Counted from the first letter of the stretch, positions 25,691-35,149 are shown. The stretch is 64,000 bases of DNA from JADJPF01 sp964492845 (GCA_964492845.1 CAZBMZ010000002.1:296592-360591); one strand, 5' to 3'. Numbers and translations are program-made. Notes: generated by a model not told the origin, from the sequence alone.

Positions 25691-27133
25691 GTGGAAAAAT
25701 TACGAATAGTTTTAGCTGCATCAGAAGTTGTTCCCTTTGCAAAAACTGGTGGATTGGCAGACGTTGCTGGTGCTTTACCTAAGGCTTTAGCCAAATTAGG
25801 TTGTGATGTATCTATTATAATGCCTAGATATGCAACAATAAAAAGTGGTCAGCTATTAATTAAAGACTTAGCCGTTCCATTTGCTTATCAAACAAAAAAC
25901 TGCTCTATTTGGTATGAAGAAAAAGATGGAGTGCCAGTTTATTTTGTAGATATTCCAGAATATTTTTGGCGCGATAGTCTTTATGGTCATAGAGATGATG
26001 CAGAGCGTTTTGCCTACTTTAGCCGTGCAGTTTTAGAATTTTACCGCCAAACAAACAAAACCGTAGATGTATTTCATTGTAATGATTGGATGACAGGACT
26101 TATACCTGTTTACCTACGTACTAATTATGCTAACAATCCTTTTTTTGCTCAAACAGCTACAATTTTAACTATTCATAATTTGGCTTTCCAAGGCATGTTT
26201 GGATTAGATGCTATACCTTATTTTGGATTAGATAGTAACCTTACTTATGGGCCAAAAGGTTTAGAGTTTAGCAATGTTGCAAGTGCGTTAAAGGGAGGTC
26301 TGCTTTATACTGATGCAATTACTACGGTTAGCAATCGCTATGCTCAAGAAATACAAACCCCTCAACATGGGTTTAAGATGGATGGGTTACTTAAGGCAAG
26401 ACGTTATTCTTTGATTGGGATTCTTAATGGTGTTGATATGGATGATTGGAATCCAGCAACAGATATTCATTTACCCGCAAACTATTCAATTAATGATTTA
26501 AGCGGAAAGAAAATTTGTAAGCGAGAATTGTTAAAAACCTTTGAGTTACCTTTAGATTTAGATCGTCCGCTGATTGGAATAATTTCTCGTATGACGGATC
26601 AAAAGGGATTTGATCTAATCATAAAAATTATGAATCGTATCCTGGAAACTTCTGCAAACTTTGTTTTGTTAGGTTCAGGATCAGATTATTATGAAAGGTA
26701 TTTTCAAGCGGTACGAGATAGCCGTCCTGATCGAGTTGGTGTATACTTTGGCTTCAATAATCCGCTAGCACATAGAATTGAAGCAGGGAGTGACATTTTT
26801 TTAATGCCTTCTTATTATGAACCTTGTGGATTAAACCAAATGTATAGTTTACTTTATGGAACAATTCCTATTGTTCATGCTACTGGTGGTCTTGATGATA
26901 CAGTAGAAAATTTTGATCGGGTTAAACTAGAAGGAAATGGTTTTAAGTTTTATTCATATAATGCAGAACAATTATTAGAACGTGTTTATGAAGCACTAAT
27001 TGCTTATAATGAACCAGAAATTTGGCAGCAAATAATGATTAATGGTATGACAGAAGATTTTTCTTGGTCAAAATCTGCCAGAAAATATTTAGATGTTTAC
27101 CGTACTGTAAAACAAAGATTAGTAAATAACTAA
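25691..27133 (+). CDS. glgA: Glycogen synthase (ADP-glucose), GT5 family
   Basis: GlgA extends alpha-1,4-glucan chains using ADP-glucose. The 480-residue protein has the N-terminal substrate motif KTGGLADVAGALPKAL (KxGGL) and DVFHCNDWMTGLIPVYL. The C-terminal GT-B nucleotide-binding segment includes MPSYYEPCGLNQMYSLLYGT followed by TGGLDDTV. The start is a GTG at 25691, because the frame has no better ATG before the conserved N-terminus (KLRIVLAASEVVPFAKTGG). No other glycogen genes are adjacent. Confidence 0.96.
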   Translation: MEKLRIVLAASEVVPFAKTGGLADVAGALPKALAKLGCDVSIIMPRYATIKSGQLLIKDLAVPFAYQTKNCSIWYEEKDGVPVYFVDIPEYFWRDSLYGHRDDAERFAYFSRAVLEFYRQTNKTVDVFHCNDWMTGLIPVYLRTNYANNPFFAQTATILTIHNLAFQGMFGLDAIPYFGLDSNLTYGPKGLEFSNVASALKGGLLYTDAITTVSNRYAQEIQTPQHGFKMDGLLKARRYSLIGILNGVDMDDWNPATDIHLPANYSINDLSGKKICKRELLKTFELPLDLDRPLIGIISRMTDQKGFDLIIKIMNRILETSANFVLLGSGSDYYERYFQAVRDSRPDRVGVYFGFNNPLAHRIEAGSDIFLMPSYYEPCGLNQMYSLLYGTIPIVHATGGLDDTVENFDRVKLEGNGFKFYSYNAEQLLERVYEALIAYNEPEIWQQIMINGMTEDFSWSKSARKYLDVYRTVKQRLVNN

Positions 27134-27207
27134 AATTAGGCTATTAAATTAAAAGATTTTAACACTTAAAACAAAACTAAACTTTTAGAAAGGTAGGTTA
27201 TATTCTA

Positions 27208-27534
27208 ATGGCGGGTAATGTATTAGAGATTACTGATAACAATTTTGGATCTGAGGTGGCGGACTCATCTGTTCCTGTACTATTAGATTTTTGGGCTGCT
27301 TGGTGCGCACCTTGCCGGATGCTTGCACCAACTGTAGAAGCAATTGCAAAAGACTATGAAGGAAAAGCAAAGGTTGGAAAACTCAATGTTGATGAAAACA
27401 ATGAGATTTCTGCTAAATATGGAATTAAAGGTATTCCAACTCTTATCCTTTTCAAAAATGGTGTTGAGCAAGAGCGCGTAGTTGGAGCTACTACTAAAGA
27501 TAATATTGCTCGTATGTTAGATAAACATTTATAA
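27208..27534 (+). CDS. trxA: Thioredoxin
   Basis: This is a 108-residue thioredoxin, a general cytoplasmic dithiol reductant. The active site WCAPC is at Cys33-Cys36 and the cis-proline loop is GIPTLIL. The length and N-terminal strand pattern match TrxA. GAAAGGTAGG at 27189-27198 provides the ribosome binding site. It lies 74 bp after glgA and ends with a strong terminator. Confidence 0.97.
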   Translation: MAGNVLEITDNNFGSEVADSSVPVLLDFWAAWCAPCRMLAPTVEAIAKDYEGKAKVGKLNVDENNEISAKYGIKGIPTLILFKNGVEQERVVGATTKDNIARMLDKHL

Positions 27535-27559
27535 AATTGTTTATTTAACCAAAAACATT

Positions 27560-27620
27560 AAAGCACATAGAAAAAATAACTAAACCTTGGTTTTAGTTTC
27601 TATGTGCTTTTCTAATTTTT
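27560..27620 (+). terminator. Intrinsic terminator downstream of trxA
   Basis: A long hairpin pairs AAAGCACATAGAAA (27560-27573) with TTTCTATGTGCTTT (27597-27610), with further partial pairing inside the loop. It is followed by TCTAATTTTT. It lies directly before purA, so purA needs its own promoter or read-through. Confidence 0.85.
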
Positions 27621-27633
27621 AAGGATCTTTCTT

Positions 27634-28938
27634 ATGAGAAATATTGTAATAATTGGCACACAATGGGGTGATGAAGGTAAAGGAAAGATTGTTGATCTGC
27701 TTACCCCTCATTTTGATATTGTTGCTCGTTATCAGGGCGGGCATAATGCAGGCCATACAGTTGTAGTTGGTGATCGTAAATTTATTTTACGTCTTCTTCC
27801 TTCAGGCATTCTACATCCAGAAACTACTTGTATTATTGGTAATGGTGTAGTTGTAGATCCTCAAGCACTAAAAACAGAAGTAGAAGAACTAGAATCAGTT
27901 GGAATTAATGTTTCAGGTCGGTTATGGATTAGCAGCCGCGCTCATTTAATTATGCCGTATCATCGTGCTATTGATATTGCTAGGGAAGATGCTTTAGGTA
28001 ATGAAAAAGTAGGAACTACTAGACGTGGTATTGGCCCATGCTACGAAGATAAAATTAGTCGTCAGGGCTTGCGAGTAGGCGATTTACAAGATAATCAATC
28101 TTTTCGTCAAAAAGTGTTAGCTAACTTAACTGTTGCTCAAGAACGCTTAAAAGCTAGTGGTCATAACCTAGCTTATGACCAAGAACTATATGAAAACTAT
28201 TTTCAAACGGCTGAAAGCTTAATCCCTTACATTAAAGACACTACATATTTTCTTAACAGCATGGTTAAAGCAGGAAAAAATATTTTGCTAGAAGGTGCGC
28301 AAGGAACAATGTTAGATGTTGATCATGGCACATATCCTTATGTAACCTCTTCTAGCGCAACGGCTGGAGGTGCTAGTGTTGGCACTGGACTTGGCCCAGG
28401 GAAAATTAGCGGCGTGCTTGGAATTACTAAAGCATATACTACTAGGGTAGGAAGTGGCCCATTTCCAACAGAGCTAAATAATGAAATAGGCGAACATTTG
28501 CGAAAACGTGGAAGTGAATTTGGAGCCGTAACAGGTCGCTCACGTCGCACAGGTTGGTTTGATGCTTTAATAGTTCGCTATAGTGTTTTAGTAAGTGCAA
28601 TAGATACAATAGCTTTAACCAAATTAGATGTTTTAGATGAAATGCCGGAAATAAAAATTTGTGTTGGTTATCGCTATAAAGGTGAAGAAATAAAGGAAAT
28701 TCCAGCACTAGCTAATGCTTTAGAACAAGTTGAACCTATTTACAAAACGGTTAAAGGCTGGCAACAAAACACTGCCCAAATAAAAAATTATCAAGAATTA
28801 CCACAGCTTGCACAAGATTATGTAAAAATACTTGAAGAATTAGTAGAATGCCCTATAGGAATGATTTCAACTGGGCCTGAACGAGACGAAACCATTTTTT
28901 TACCTAATCAATTAATGCAGGGTTGGTTAATGAGATAA
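27634..28938 (+). CDS. purA: Adenylosuccinate synthetase
   Basis: PurA joins IMP and aspartate using GTP, the first committed step from IMP to AMP. The 434-residue protein starts with the P-loop-like GTQWGDEGKGKIVDLL, carries the catalytic GGHNAGHTVV segment, and the family signature QGTMLDVDHGTYPYVT near residue 225. The C-terminal GPERDETI is typical. AAGGATC at 27620-27626 precedes the ATG. It is a standard full-length enzyme. Confidence 0.98.
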   Translation: MRNIVIIGTQWGDEGKGKIVDLLTPHFDIVARYQGGHNAGHTVVVGDRKFILRLLPSGILHPETTCIIGNGVVVDPQALKTEVEELESVGINVSGRLWISSRAHLIMPYHRAIDIAREDALGNEKVGTTRRGIGPCYEDKISRQGLRVGDLQDNQSFRQKVLANLTVAQERLKASGHNLAYDQELYENYFQTAESLIPYIKDTTYFLNSMVKAGKNILLEGAQGTMLDVDHGTYPYVTSSSATAGGASVGTGLGPGKISGVLGITKAYTTRVGSGPFPTELNNEIGEHLRKRGSEFGAVTGRSRRTGWFDALIVRYSVLVSAIDTIALTKLDVLDEMPEIKICVGYRYKGEEIKEIPALANALEQVEPIYKTVKGWQQNTAQIKNYQELPQLAQDYVKILEELVECPIGMISTGPERDETIFLPNQLMQGWLMR

Positions 28939-28960
28939 ATAAAATTAACAAGCTAAATAA

Positions 28961-29031
28961 TTGCCAAACAACATTGCTCAATAGAAATAAACTTCCTAAT
29001 ATTTTTAATGTTGATTGGCAAAGATTTTTTT
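28961..29031 (+). terminator. Intrinsic terminator between purA and trmFO
   Basis: A 15-bp imperfect stem (28961-28975 with 29007-29021, one mismatch) encloses a 31-nt loop and is followed by ATTTTTTT at 29024-29031. It ends 18 bp before the trmFO ATG, so it may also affect trmFO expression. Confidence 0.7.
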
Positions 29032-29049
29032 AGGACTTAACTAATCAAA

Positions 29050-30378
29050 ATGAATCATGATGTTACAGTTATTGGAGGCGGTTTAGCTGGAAGTGAGGCC
29101 GCCTGGCAAGCAGCGCGGTTTGGCCTTAAAGTTAAGCTTTATGAAATGCGCCCAGAAATGCCAACTCCAGCACATAAAACAGATAAATTAGCTGAAATTG
29201 TTTGTAGCAATTCGCTAAAATCTGATGAAGTTGGAACTGCTCCTTATCTATTAAAAGAAGAATTAAGACGTGCTGGATCTCTTCTTTTGCAAGTAGCAAA
29301 TAGATGTCGTGTGCCAGCAGGCGCAGCACTTGCGGTTGATAGAGAAATATTTTCTAGTGAAGTTACTAAGGAAATAGAAGCTAATCCAAATATAGATTTA
29401 ATACGTTCGGAAATGCCTGTTATAGCTGAACAAGGGCAAGTTATTATTGCTAGCGGGCCACTAACATCAAAAAGCCTGTCTCAAGCAATTTCCGCGCTTA
29501 CTGGGACAGAACATCTTTATTTTTATGATGCTATTAGCCCAGTAGTTGACGCAGAAACTATAAATTATGATAGAGTTTTTCGCGCTGCTCGTTATGATAA
29601 AGGCGATAAAGATTATATTAATTGCCCAATGACAGCCGAAGAGTATCAAGAGTTCTATCAAGCTCTAATTGAGGCTGAATCAGTTGCAACAAAAGATTTT
29701 GAAAAAGCAATGTACTTTGAAGGTTGTTTGCCAATAGAGGAACTAGCCCGACGCGGACGCGATACACTACGTTTTGGGCCAATGAAACCTGTTGGACTAA
29801 TTGATCCTAAAACAGGTAAAATCCCTTATGCAGCCGTCCAACTGCGTCAAGAAAACTTGATGGCAGATAGTTACAACCTAGTTGGTTTTCAAAACCATCT
29901 TAAGTTTGGTGAACAGAAAAAAGTTTTACAGTTAATTCCCGGACTAGAACAAGCAGAATTTATTAAGTATGGACAAATTCATCGAAATACTTATATAAAT
30001 GCTCCAGACTTACTTAATGAATTTCTACAGGTAAAAAAAGACCCTAGAATTTATTTTGCAGGTCAAATTTCTGGGGTAGAAGGCTATGTTGAATCAATTG
30101 CTACTGGACTAATTGCAGGAATTACTGCTGCAAAAGTAGCAAAAAATCTTAACCCTATTGCTGTTCCTCGTCTTAGTGCTATAGGTAGTTTGCTAAATTA
30201 TGTTGCTAATTGTGAAGTCAGACCCTATCAACCAGCAAATATAACTTTTGCCCTATTACCAGCATTGGATACAGAACTAAGACGTAAAATTAAGCAAAAG
30301 TCTGAACGTAAACATTTGCAAGTCAAAATGGCTTTAACAGCCTTTGACGATTGGCTAAAACAAGTTTTTCCTGCTTAA
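29050..30378 (+). CDS. trmFO: Methylenetetrahydrofolate-dependent tRNA (uracil-5-)-methyltransferase
   Basis: TrmFO makes 5-methyluridine at position 54 of tRNA using methylene-THF and FADH2. The 442-residue product has the N-terminal dinucleotide-binding motif (VIGGGLAGSEAAWQAA) and the family blocks LYEMRPEMPTPAHKTDKLAE and IVCSNSLKSDE. Central segments include YFEGCLPIEELARRGRDTLR and YFAGQISGVEGYVESIATGL. It has the usual length. It lies 111 bp after purA and 13 bp before the VWFA-related gene. Confidence 0.97.
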   Translation: MNHDVTVIGGGLAGSEAAWQAARFGLKVKLYEMRPEMPTPAHKTDKLAEIVCSNSLKSDEVGTAPYLLKEELRRAGSLLLQVANRCRVPAGAALAVDREIFSSEVTKEIEANPNIDLIRSEMPVIAEQGQVIIASGPLTSKSLSQAISALTGTEHLYFYDAISPVVDAETINYDRVFRAARYDKGDKDYINCPMTAEEYQEFYQALIEAESVATKDFEKAMYFEGCLPIEELARRGRDTLRFGPMKPVGLIDPKTGKIPYAAVQLRQENLMADSYNLVGFQNHLKFGEQKKVLQLIPGLEQAEFIKYGQIHRNTYINAPDLLNEFLQVKKDPRIYFAGQISGVEGYVESIATGLIAGITAAKVAKNLNPIAVPRLSAIGSLLNYVANCEVRPYQPANITFALLPALDTELRRKIKQKSERKHLQVKMALTAFDDWLKQVFPA

Positions 30379-30391
30379 GAGTAAAATTAGG

Positions 30392-31360
30392 ATGATGTTA
30401 AAAAGACTAATACTACTGCTTATTATTTTTGGATGTTTTTCTGGGCTAGCTAGCTTGGCTCAGAATGTTAAGCCTTTTACACAAGATGATAAAGAAGAAA
30501 AAAAAGCTACTAAATCTCAAGATGATAGTGTTGTAAAAGTAAAAACCGAACTTGTAACAGTGTTAGTTTCTGTAACAGATCAAAAAGGAAATCTTGTTAA
30601 TAACTTAGCAAAAGATGATTTTGAACTTCTAGAAAACACCATCCCACAAGAAATTTTTACTGTAGCTAGAGAAAATACTGCACCATTAAGATTAATAGTG
30701 CTTTTTGATACAAGTGTAAGTGTTAAGCCAAAAATAAAATTTCAACAACAAGCTGCTACAAAATTTTTTAAGTCTGTTCTTCGTCCAGTAGATCGTGCCG
30801 CGTTACTTAGCTTTAACCATGATGTAAGGATTGAACAAGATTTCACTTCTGATGTAGAAGCTTTGTTAAAAGCTTCTCGTTCACTTAAAGCAAAAGGCGG
30901 AACAGCACTTTATGATGCTATTTATTTGGCCGCACAACAGCTTGAGAAAGTTGCTGGCCGACGAGTTATTGTAGTTATTTCAGATGGTTCTAATGTAATT
31001 AGTAAAACTACACTAGAAACAGCACTAAGATTAACTGAACGCGCTGATGCTGTAATTTATGGAATTTATACAGCTACTAAACTAGATGAAGAAGGCGCGA
31101 CGTTAGGCGATAAAGAACTAGAAAAAATTTGTGAACGTACAGGGGGAGAAGTATTTTTCCCTAAAGATATTAATGATCTAGATGATAGTTTTTCTAGATT
31201 AGCTGCCGTTGTACGTGCGCAATATGTTTTAACTTTTTATCCTGCTAATGAACAAAACAATGAGCAAACAACTGTAAATTATCGAGCCTTAAAGGTTAAT
31301 GTAAAAAATCCTGACTTGAAAGTTAGAGCTAGAAAAGGCTACTATGCTAGTAAAGACTAG
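30392..31360 (+). CDS. VWFA-related domain protein of the acidobacterial type (TIGR03436-like)
   Basis: This 322-residue exported protein has a signal peptide at residues 1-24. Its von Willebrand A domain carries the metal-ion adhesion motif DTSVS (LFDTSVSVKPKIKF). Family hallmarks are KTELVTVLVSVTDQKGNLV, a 'defined field' block DFELLENTIPQEI, and the C-terminal RKGYYASKD. The family is strongly expanded in Acidobacteriota and its function is not established. It lies 13 bp after trmFO and 36 bp before xerC. Confidence 0.9.
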   Translation: MMLKRLILLLIIFGCFSGLASLAQNVKPFTQDDKEEKKATKSQDDSVVKVKTELVTVLVSVTDQKGNLVNNLAKDDFELLENTIPQEIFTVARENTAPLRLIVLFDTSVSVKPKIKFQQQAATKFFKSVLRPVDRAALLSFNHDVRIEQDFTSDVEALLKASRSLKAKGGTALYDAIYLAAQQLEKVAGRRVIVVISDGSNVISKTTLETALRLTERADAVIYGIYTATKLDEEGATLGDKELEKICERTGGEVFFPKDINDLDDSFSRLAAVVRAQYVLTFYPANEQNNEQTTVNYRALKVNVKNPDLKVRARKGYYASKD

Positions 31361-31396
31361 CAATTAAAATTCCCAAAACTTAGGAATAACTTCTTT

Positions 31397-32293
31397 ATGC
31401 AATTATACATGGACAAATTTATTGATCATTTGATGTATGACCGTAATGTATCTGAGCATACTTTGCGTAATTACCGAATAGATTTAGAAAGTTTTGCTGA
31501 TTATTTAGCTCCTCAAGATAGTGTTGGCAATCGGGCAGAAATAGATGTTAGTAAAATAGATGTAATTACAGTACGAAGCTATATTTCTTCGCTTTACCAA
31601 GGGAAAAAGAAAAAGTCTTCTGTTGCTAGACGTTTAGCTGCGCTTAGATCATTTTTTAAGTATCTTTGTCAAGAAAAAGTGATTGGAGAAAACCCTGCAA
31701 AACTAGTTGCATCTCCAAAAATAGAAAAGAAAATACCTAATAGTTTAACAGTAGAAGAAGTTATTAAATTCTTAGAAGTTCCAGAACGTGATAGCGTTTT
31801 AGGCAAGCGGGATCGAGCTATTTTAGAACTGCTTTATGGCTCAGGTCTTAGAGTATCTGAACTAGTAAACTTAAGCTTAAACGATTTAGATTTCAATAAC
31901 TTAGCATTAAGGATTAAAACTAAGGGCAAAAAAGAAAGAGTAGTCCCTTTTAGCCAGCATGCAAAAGAAGCTATAGAAACTTATCTAGGCGTGCGGGGAC
32001 AGCTTTTAGCCGAAGCAAGCGAAGATATTCGTGAATCTATGGCACTTTTTCTTAATTATCAAGGAACACGTATCACTACTAGATCTGTAGGTAGAATGGT
32101 TGATAAATATATTGAGCAATGTTCTGACATGCATCATATTAGCCCGCAAGCCTTACGTCATTCATTTGCAACACATTTACTTAGTGCTGGAGCAGATCTA
32201 AGATCTTTACAAGAACTTTTAGGACATGCTCGTTTGACTACTACTCAGCAATATGCTCAACTAGTTGCAAAAGCAGGAGATCAAGGAAAATAA
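31397..32293 (+). CDS. xerC: XerC/XerD-like tyrosine recombinase
   Basis: This 298-residue recombinase probably resolves chromosome dimers. The N-terminal SAM-like core-binding domain (about 1-95) precedes the catalytic domain. Expected residues are Arg152 (YGSGLRVSEL), Lys176 (TKGKKERVVPF), Arg254, His277 (LLGHARLTTTQQY) and nucleophile Tyr286. The His of the HxxR motif is replaced by Gln251 (SPQALRHSFATHLL), which is unusual for this subfamily. ATG at 31409 is an alternative start. XerC and XerD cannot be separated from sequence alone; no dif-like site was identified in the window. Confidence 0.9.
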   Translation: MQLYMDKFIDHLMYDRNVSEHTLRNYRIDLESFADYLAPQDSVGNRAEIDVSKIDVITVRSYISSLYQGKKKKSSVARRLAALRSFFKYLCQEKVIGENPAKLVASPKIEKKIPNSLTVEEVIKFLEVPERDSVLGKRDRAILELLYGSGLRVSELVNLSLNDLDFNNLALRIKTKGKKERVVPFSQHAKEAIETYLGVRGQLLAEASEDIRESMALFLNYQGTRITTRSVGRMVDKYIEQCSDMHHISPQALRHSFATHLLSAGADLRSLQELLGHARLTTTQQYAQLVAKAGDQGK

Positions 32294-32314
32294 CAAGTAT
32301 AAAAATTTTAATTT

Positions 32315-33001
32315 ATGAATAAAAAAGCTGTTGTTTTGTTAAGTGGGGGGTTGGACTCTACAACAGTTTTAGCAATTGCTAAGGCTGCAAAATATGAAAT
32401 TTATGCTCTTTCCTTTTCTTATGGTCAGCGTCATGATATTGAGCTAGAAAAAGCTAAAGAAATTGCTAAGCATTTTTCTGTAGCTGAACACGCCATAATT
32501 AACATAGATCTGCGTCGTATAGGGGGATCAGCACTAACAGCAGAAATTGCTGTTCCTAAAGAGCGATCTTTAACAGAGATGGAAAAAACTATCCCTGTAA
32601 CCTATGTTCCTGCCAGAAATACAATTTTTCTTTCTTTTGCTTTGGCCTGGGCCGAAGTATTAAACGCCTCTGATATTTTTATTGGGGTAAATGCTTTAGA
32701 TTATTCAGGTTATCCTGATTGTCGCCTAGAATATATTGCTGCTTTTGAAAAACTTGCAAACCTAGCTACAGGTGCTGGAGTAGAAAACCGCTTATCCTTT
32801 CATATTCACACGCCATTAATTAATCTAACTAAAGCAGAAATCATTAAGCAAGGTCTAGAGTTAGGTGTGGATTATTCATTAACACATAGTTGTTATGACC
32901 CTAATGAGATAGGGCTAGCTTGTGGCTGCTGTGATAGTTGCTTACTGCGCTTAAAAGGTTTTCAAGAAGCTAAAGCAACAGATCCTATTAAATACCAATA
33001 A
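32315..33001 (+). CDS. queC: 7-cyano-7-deazaguanine synthase
   Basis: QueC converts 7-carboxy-7-deazaguanine to preQ0 in the queuosine pathway, using ATP and ammonia. The 228-residue product starts with the PP-loop VVLLSGGLDSTTVLAIAK and contains YVPARNTIFLSFALAWAE. It ends with zinc cysteines in the CGCCDSC cluster, preceded by another Cys (THSCYDP). The enzyme has the normal length. No other queuosine gene is adjacent. Its stop codon lies inside a 9-bp tandem repeat. Confidence 0.97.
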   Translation: MNKKAVVLLSGGLDSTTVLAIAKAAKYEIYALSFSYGQRHDIELEKAKEIAKHFSVAEHAIINIDLRRIGGSALTAEIAVPKERSLTEMEKTIPVTYVPARNTIFLSFALAWAEVLNASDIFIGVNALDYSGYPDCRLEYIAAFEKLANLATGAGVENRLSFHIHTPLINLTKAEIIKQGLELGVDYSLTHSCYDPNEIGLACGCCDSCLLRLKGFQEAKATDPIKYQ

Positions 33002-33036
33002 TACCAATAATACCAATAATACCAATAATACCAATA
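32992..33036 (+). repeat. 9-bp tandem repeat at the 3' end of queC
   Basis: Five perfect copies of ATACCAATA (32992-33036) begin in the last codons of queC and run into the intergenic region. An AT-only hairpin (AGATAAAAA at 33037-33045 with TTTTTATCT at 33051-33059) follows directly. The units are too short and lack spacers, so this is a slippage repeat, not a CRISPR. Confidence 0.95.
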
Positions 33037-33173
33037 AGATAAAAATTTTATTTTTATCTGTTCATAATATTAGGAAATAGAGAAAATTTTTGATAATCTC
33101 TTTTCTCTACTACTACATTCCTAAATGGCATTACCCTAAATATTTAATTAGACAAGTGCGGAGGTCATCATGT

Positions 33174-35075
33174 ATGACAGAATTTTCGTTTAAACATAAA
33201 CTACGTTATTGGTTCGATAATACTATGTCTAAAGGTACAGTTGCGCTAATTGGTTGGTTAGGTATTATTTCAACCATAATGATACTTATCATTTCAATTA
33301 TAGTGTTAATTATTACTCCAACAAAACCGGACGGCGAAGAATTTACGTTTACAGAACTACTTTGGATGGGATTGATGAGGTCAATGGATGCGGGGACTAT
33401 AGGAGGTGATGATGGGAACTGGATGTTTCTTAGTGCAATGCTTGCTACAACATTTGGGGGAATTTTTATCTTTAGTACCTTAATAGGTTTACTTACAGCA
33501 GGAATTGAAAGCCAAATAGAAAAATTACAAAAAGGACGTACCTTAGTAGTTGAAAATAATCACACTGTAATTTTAGGCTGGTCTGCACATGTTTTTACAA
33601 TTATAAGTGAGTTAATCATAGCAAGTACTAATCAAAAATACTCCTGTGTTGTAATTCTAGCTGATAAAGATAAGATGGAAATGATAGATGAAATTCGTAA
33701 TAAAATTGGAAAAGATACAGGAAAACTACGCGTTGTTTGTCGAACTGGAAACCCAATGGATATACTTGACCTAGAATTAGTTAATTTACCAGGGTCAAAA
33801 TCAATCATTGTCCTAGGTGCTGAAGATGATGAGCAAGATGCACAAGTAATTAAAACCCTACTTGCAATTACTAATAACCCAAATCGACGTAAAGCCCCTT
33901 ATCATATTGTAGTGGAATTACATAATCCTAGAAATAACGATATTATTGGTATTATAGGAGCTAATGAAATTGAAGTTGTACAAAGTGAAGATATTATTGC
34001 TCGTATAACTGCTCAAACTTGTCGTCAATCAGGGCTTTCTGTAGTTTATACAGATTTGCTTGATTTTGGTGGAGATGAAATTTATTTCCAACAAGAACCA
34101 AAATTAGTAGGCAAAACCTTTGGTGATAGCTTACTTCTTTACAACAAAGCAGCAATTATTGGCTTGCAATATAAAGATAATACAGTTGCACTTAATCCAC
34201 CTCATAGCACTGTTATCAAAGATGGTGACAAAGTAATAGCTGTTGCAGAGGATGACGATAAAGTAATTTTCTCAGGATTAAGTATTAAAATTGTAGAAAA
34301 TGCAATTGTGAAAGGTAAGAAAAAGGAAATAAAACCAGAGAGAACAATTCTTTTAGGTTGGAATAAGCGAGCATCTAAGATAATTAATGAATTGGATAAT
34401 TATGTTGCAAGTGGTTCATCTCTATTTGTAGTTGCTGAAATAGTTGAAGCAGAAGAGGAAATTAATCAAGAATGCTCTAAATTAAAAAATCAAACTGTTA
34501 GTTTTCGTCTTGGTGACACTACAAACCGTTCTTTACTTGATGAACTTGAAATGCAAAGCTTTAATCAAATTATTGTTCTTTGTTACTCTGAATATATGGA
34601 TGCTCAAAAAGCAGATGCTAATACTTTAATGACATTACTTCATTTGCGGGATATAGAATCAAAATGCAAAGCTAATTTTGCGATAGTAAGTGAAATGATG
34701 GATGTTAATAACCGAGAGTTAGCCAAAGCTACTAATGCTGATGATTTTATTGTTAGTGATCGTCTGATCAGCTTACTATTAACTCAAATCTCAGAAAATA
34801 AATACCTTAACCCAATCTTTGCTGATATTTTTGACCAAGATGGTTCAGAAATTAGCATGAAACTTGCAAATGACTATGTTGTAGCGGGTAAGAAAATAGA
34901 TTTTTACACTGTAGTTGAATCGGCACGCCGTCGAGGTCATATTGCAATTGGCTATCGTATAGCTGCTGAAAGCCAAAATGCTGATAAAGCTTACGGTGTT
35001 AGACTTAATCCAGATAAGTCAGAATCTGTTACATTTACAGAAGAAGACAGTGTTATTGTTATCGCTGAAGATTAA
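33174..35075 (+). CDS. CASTOR/POLLUX-like ion channel with tandem RCK domains
   Basis: The protein has 633 residues from ATG at 33174. The preceding GGAGG at 33160-33164 (9-nt spacing) selects this start over the TTG at 33090. Two hydrophobic helices (about 25-50 and 75-110) flank a pore-like segment containing MDAGTIGGDDG, similar in position to the filter of plant CASTOR/POLLUX channels. Two RCK/TrkA-N-type cytosolic modules follow (VVENNHTVILGWS and ERTILLGWNKRA), each with a C-terminal beta subdomain. It probably forms a tetrameric cation channel gated by ligands or ions. Ion selectivity cannot be read from the sequence. Confidence 0.85.
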   Translation: MTEFSFKHKLRYWFDNTMSKGTVALIGWLGIISTIMILIISIIVLIITPTKPDGEEFTFTELLWMGLMRSMDAGTIGGDDGNWMFLSAMLATTFGGIFIFSTLIGLLTAGIESQIEKLQKGRTLVVENNHTVILGWSAHVFTIISELIIASTNQKYSCVVILADKDKMEMIDEIRNKIGKDTGKLRVVCRTGNPMDILDLELVNLPGSKSIIVLGAEDDEQDAQVIKTLLAITNNPNRRKAPYHIVVELHNPRNNDIIGIIGANEIEVVQSEDIIARITAQTCRQSGLSVVYTDLLDFGGDEIYFQQEPKLVGKTFGDSLLLYNKAAIIGLQYKDNTVALNPPHSTVIKDGDKVIAVAEDDDKVIFSGLSIKIVENAIVKGKKKEIKPERTILLGWNKRASKIINELDNYVASGSSLFVVAEIVEAEEEINQECSKLKNQTVSFRLGDTTNRSLLDELEMQSFNQIIVLCYSEYMDAQKADANTLMTLLHLRDIESKCKANFAIVSEMMDVNNRELAKATNADDFIVSDRLISLLLTQISENKYLNPIFADIFDQDGSEISMKLANDYVVAGKKIDFYTVVESARRRGHIAIGYRIAAESQNADKAYGVRLNPDKSESVTFTEEDSVIVIAED

Positions 35076-35092
35076 AAGAATATAGAATAAGC

Positions 35093-35136
35093 AAAACAAG
35101 CTAGATTAAGTATTAAATCTTAATCTAGCTTGTTTT
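35093..35136. terminator. Strong bidirectional terminator between convergent genes
   Basis: An 18-bp perfect stem (35093-35110 with 35119-35136) closes on an 8-nt loop. The stem ends in A4 on one side and T4 on the other. It lies between the channel gene and the convergent conserved hypothetical, and can serve both. Confidence 0.9.
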
Positions 35137-35149
35137 ATTAAGTGTTAAA

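Noticed and set aside
32992..33036. Tandem repeat as a CRISPR array
   Set aside because: Units are 9 bp, directly adjacent and without spacers.
33090..33173. Upstream TTG start for the CASTOR/POLLUX-like gene
   Set aside because: The extra 28 residues show no family feature, and GGAGG sits just before ATG 33174.
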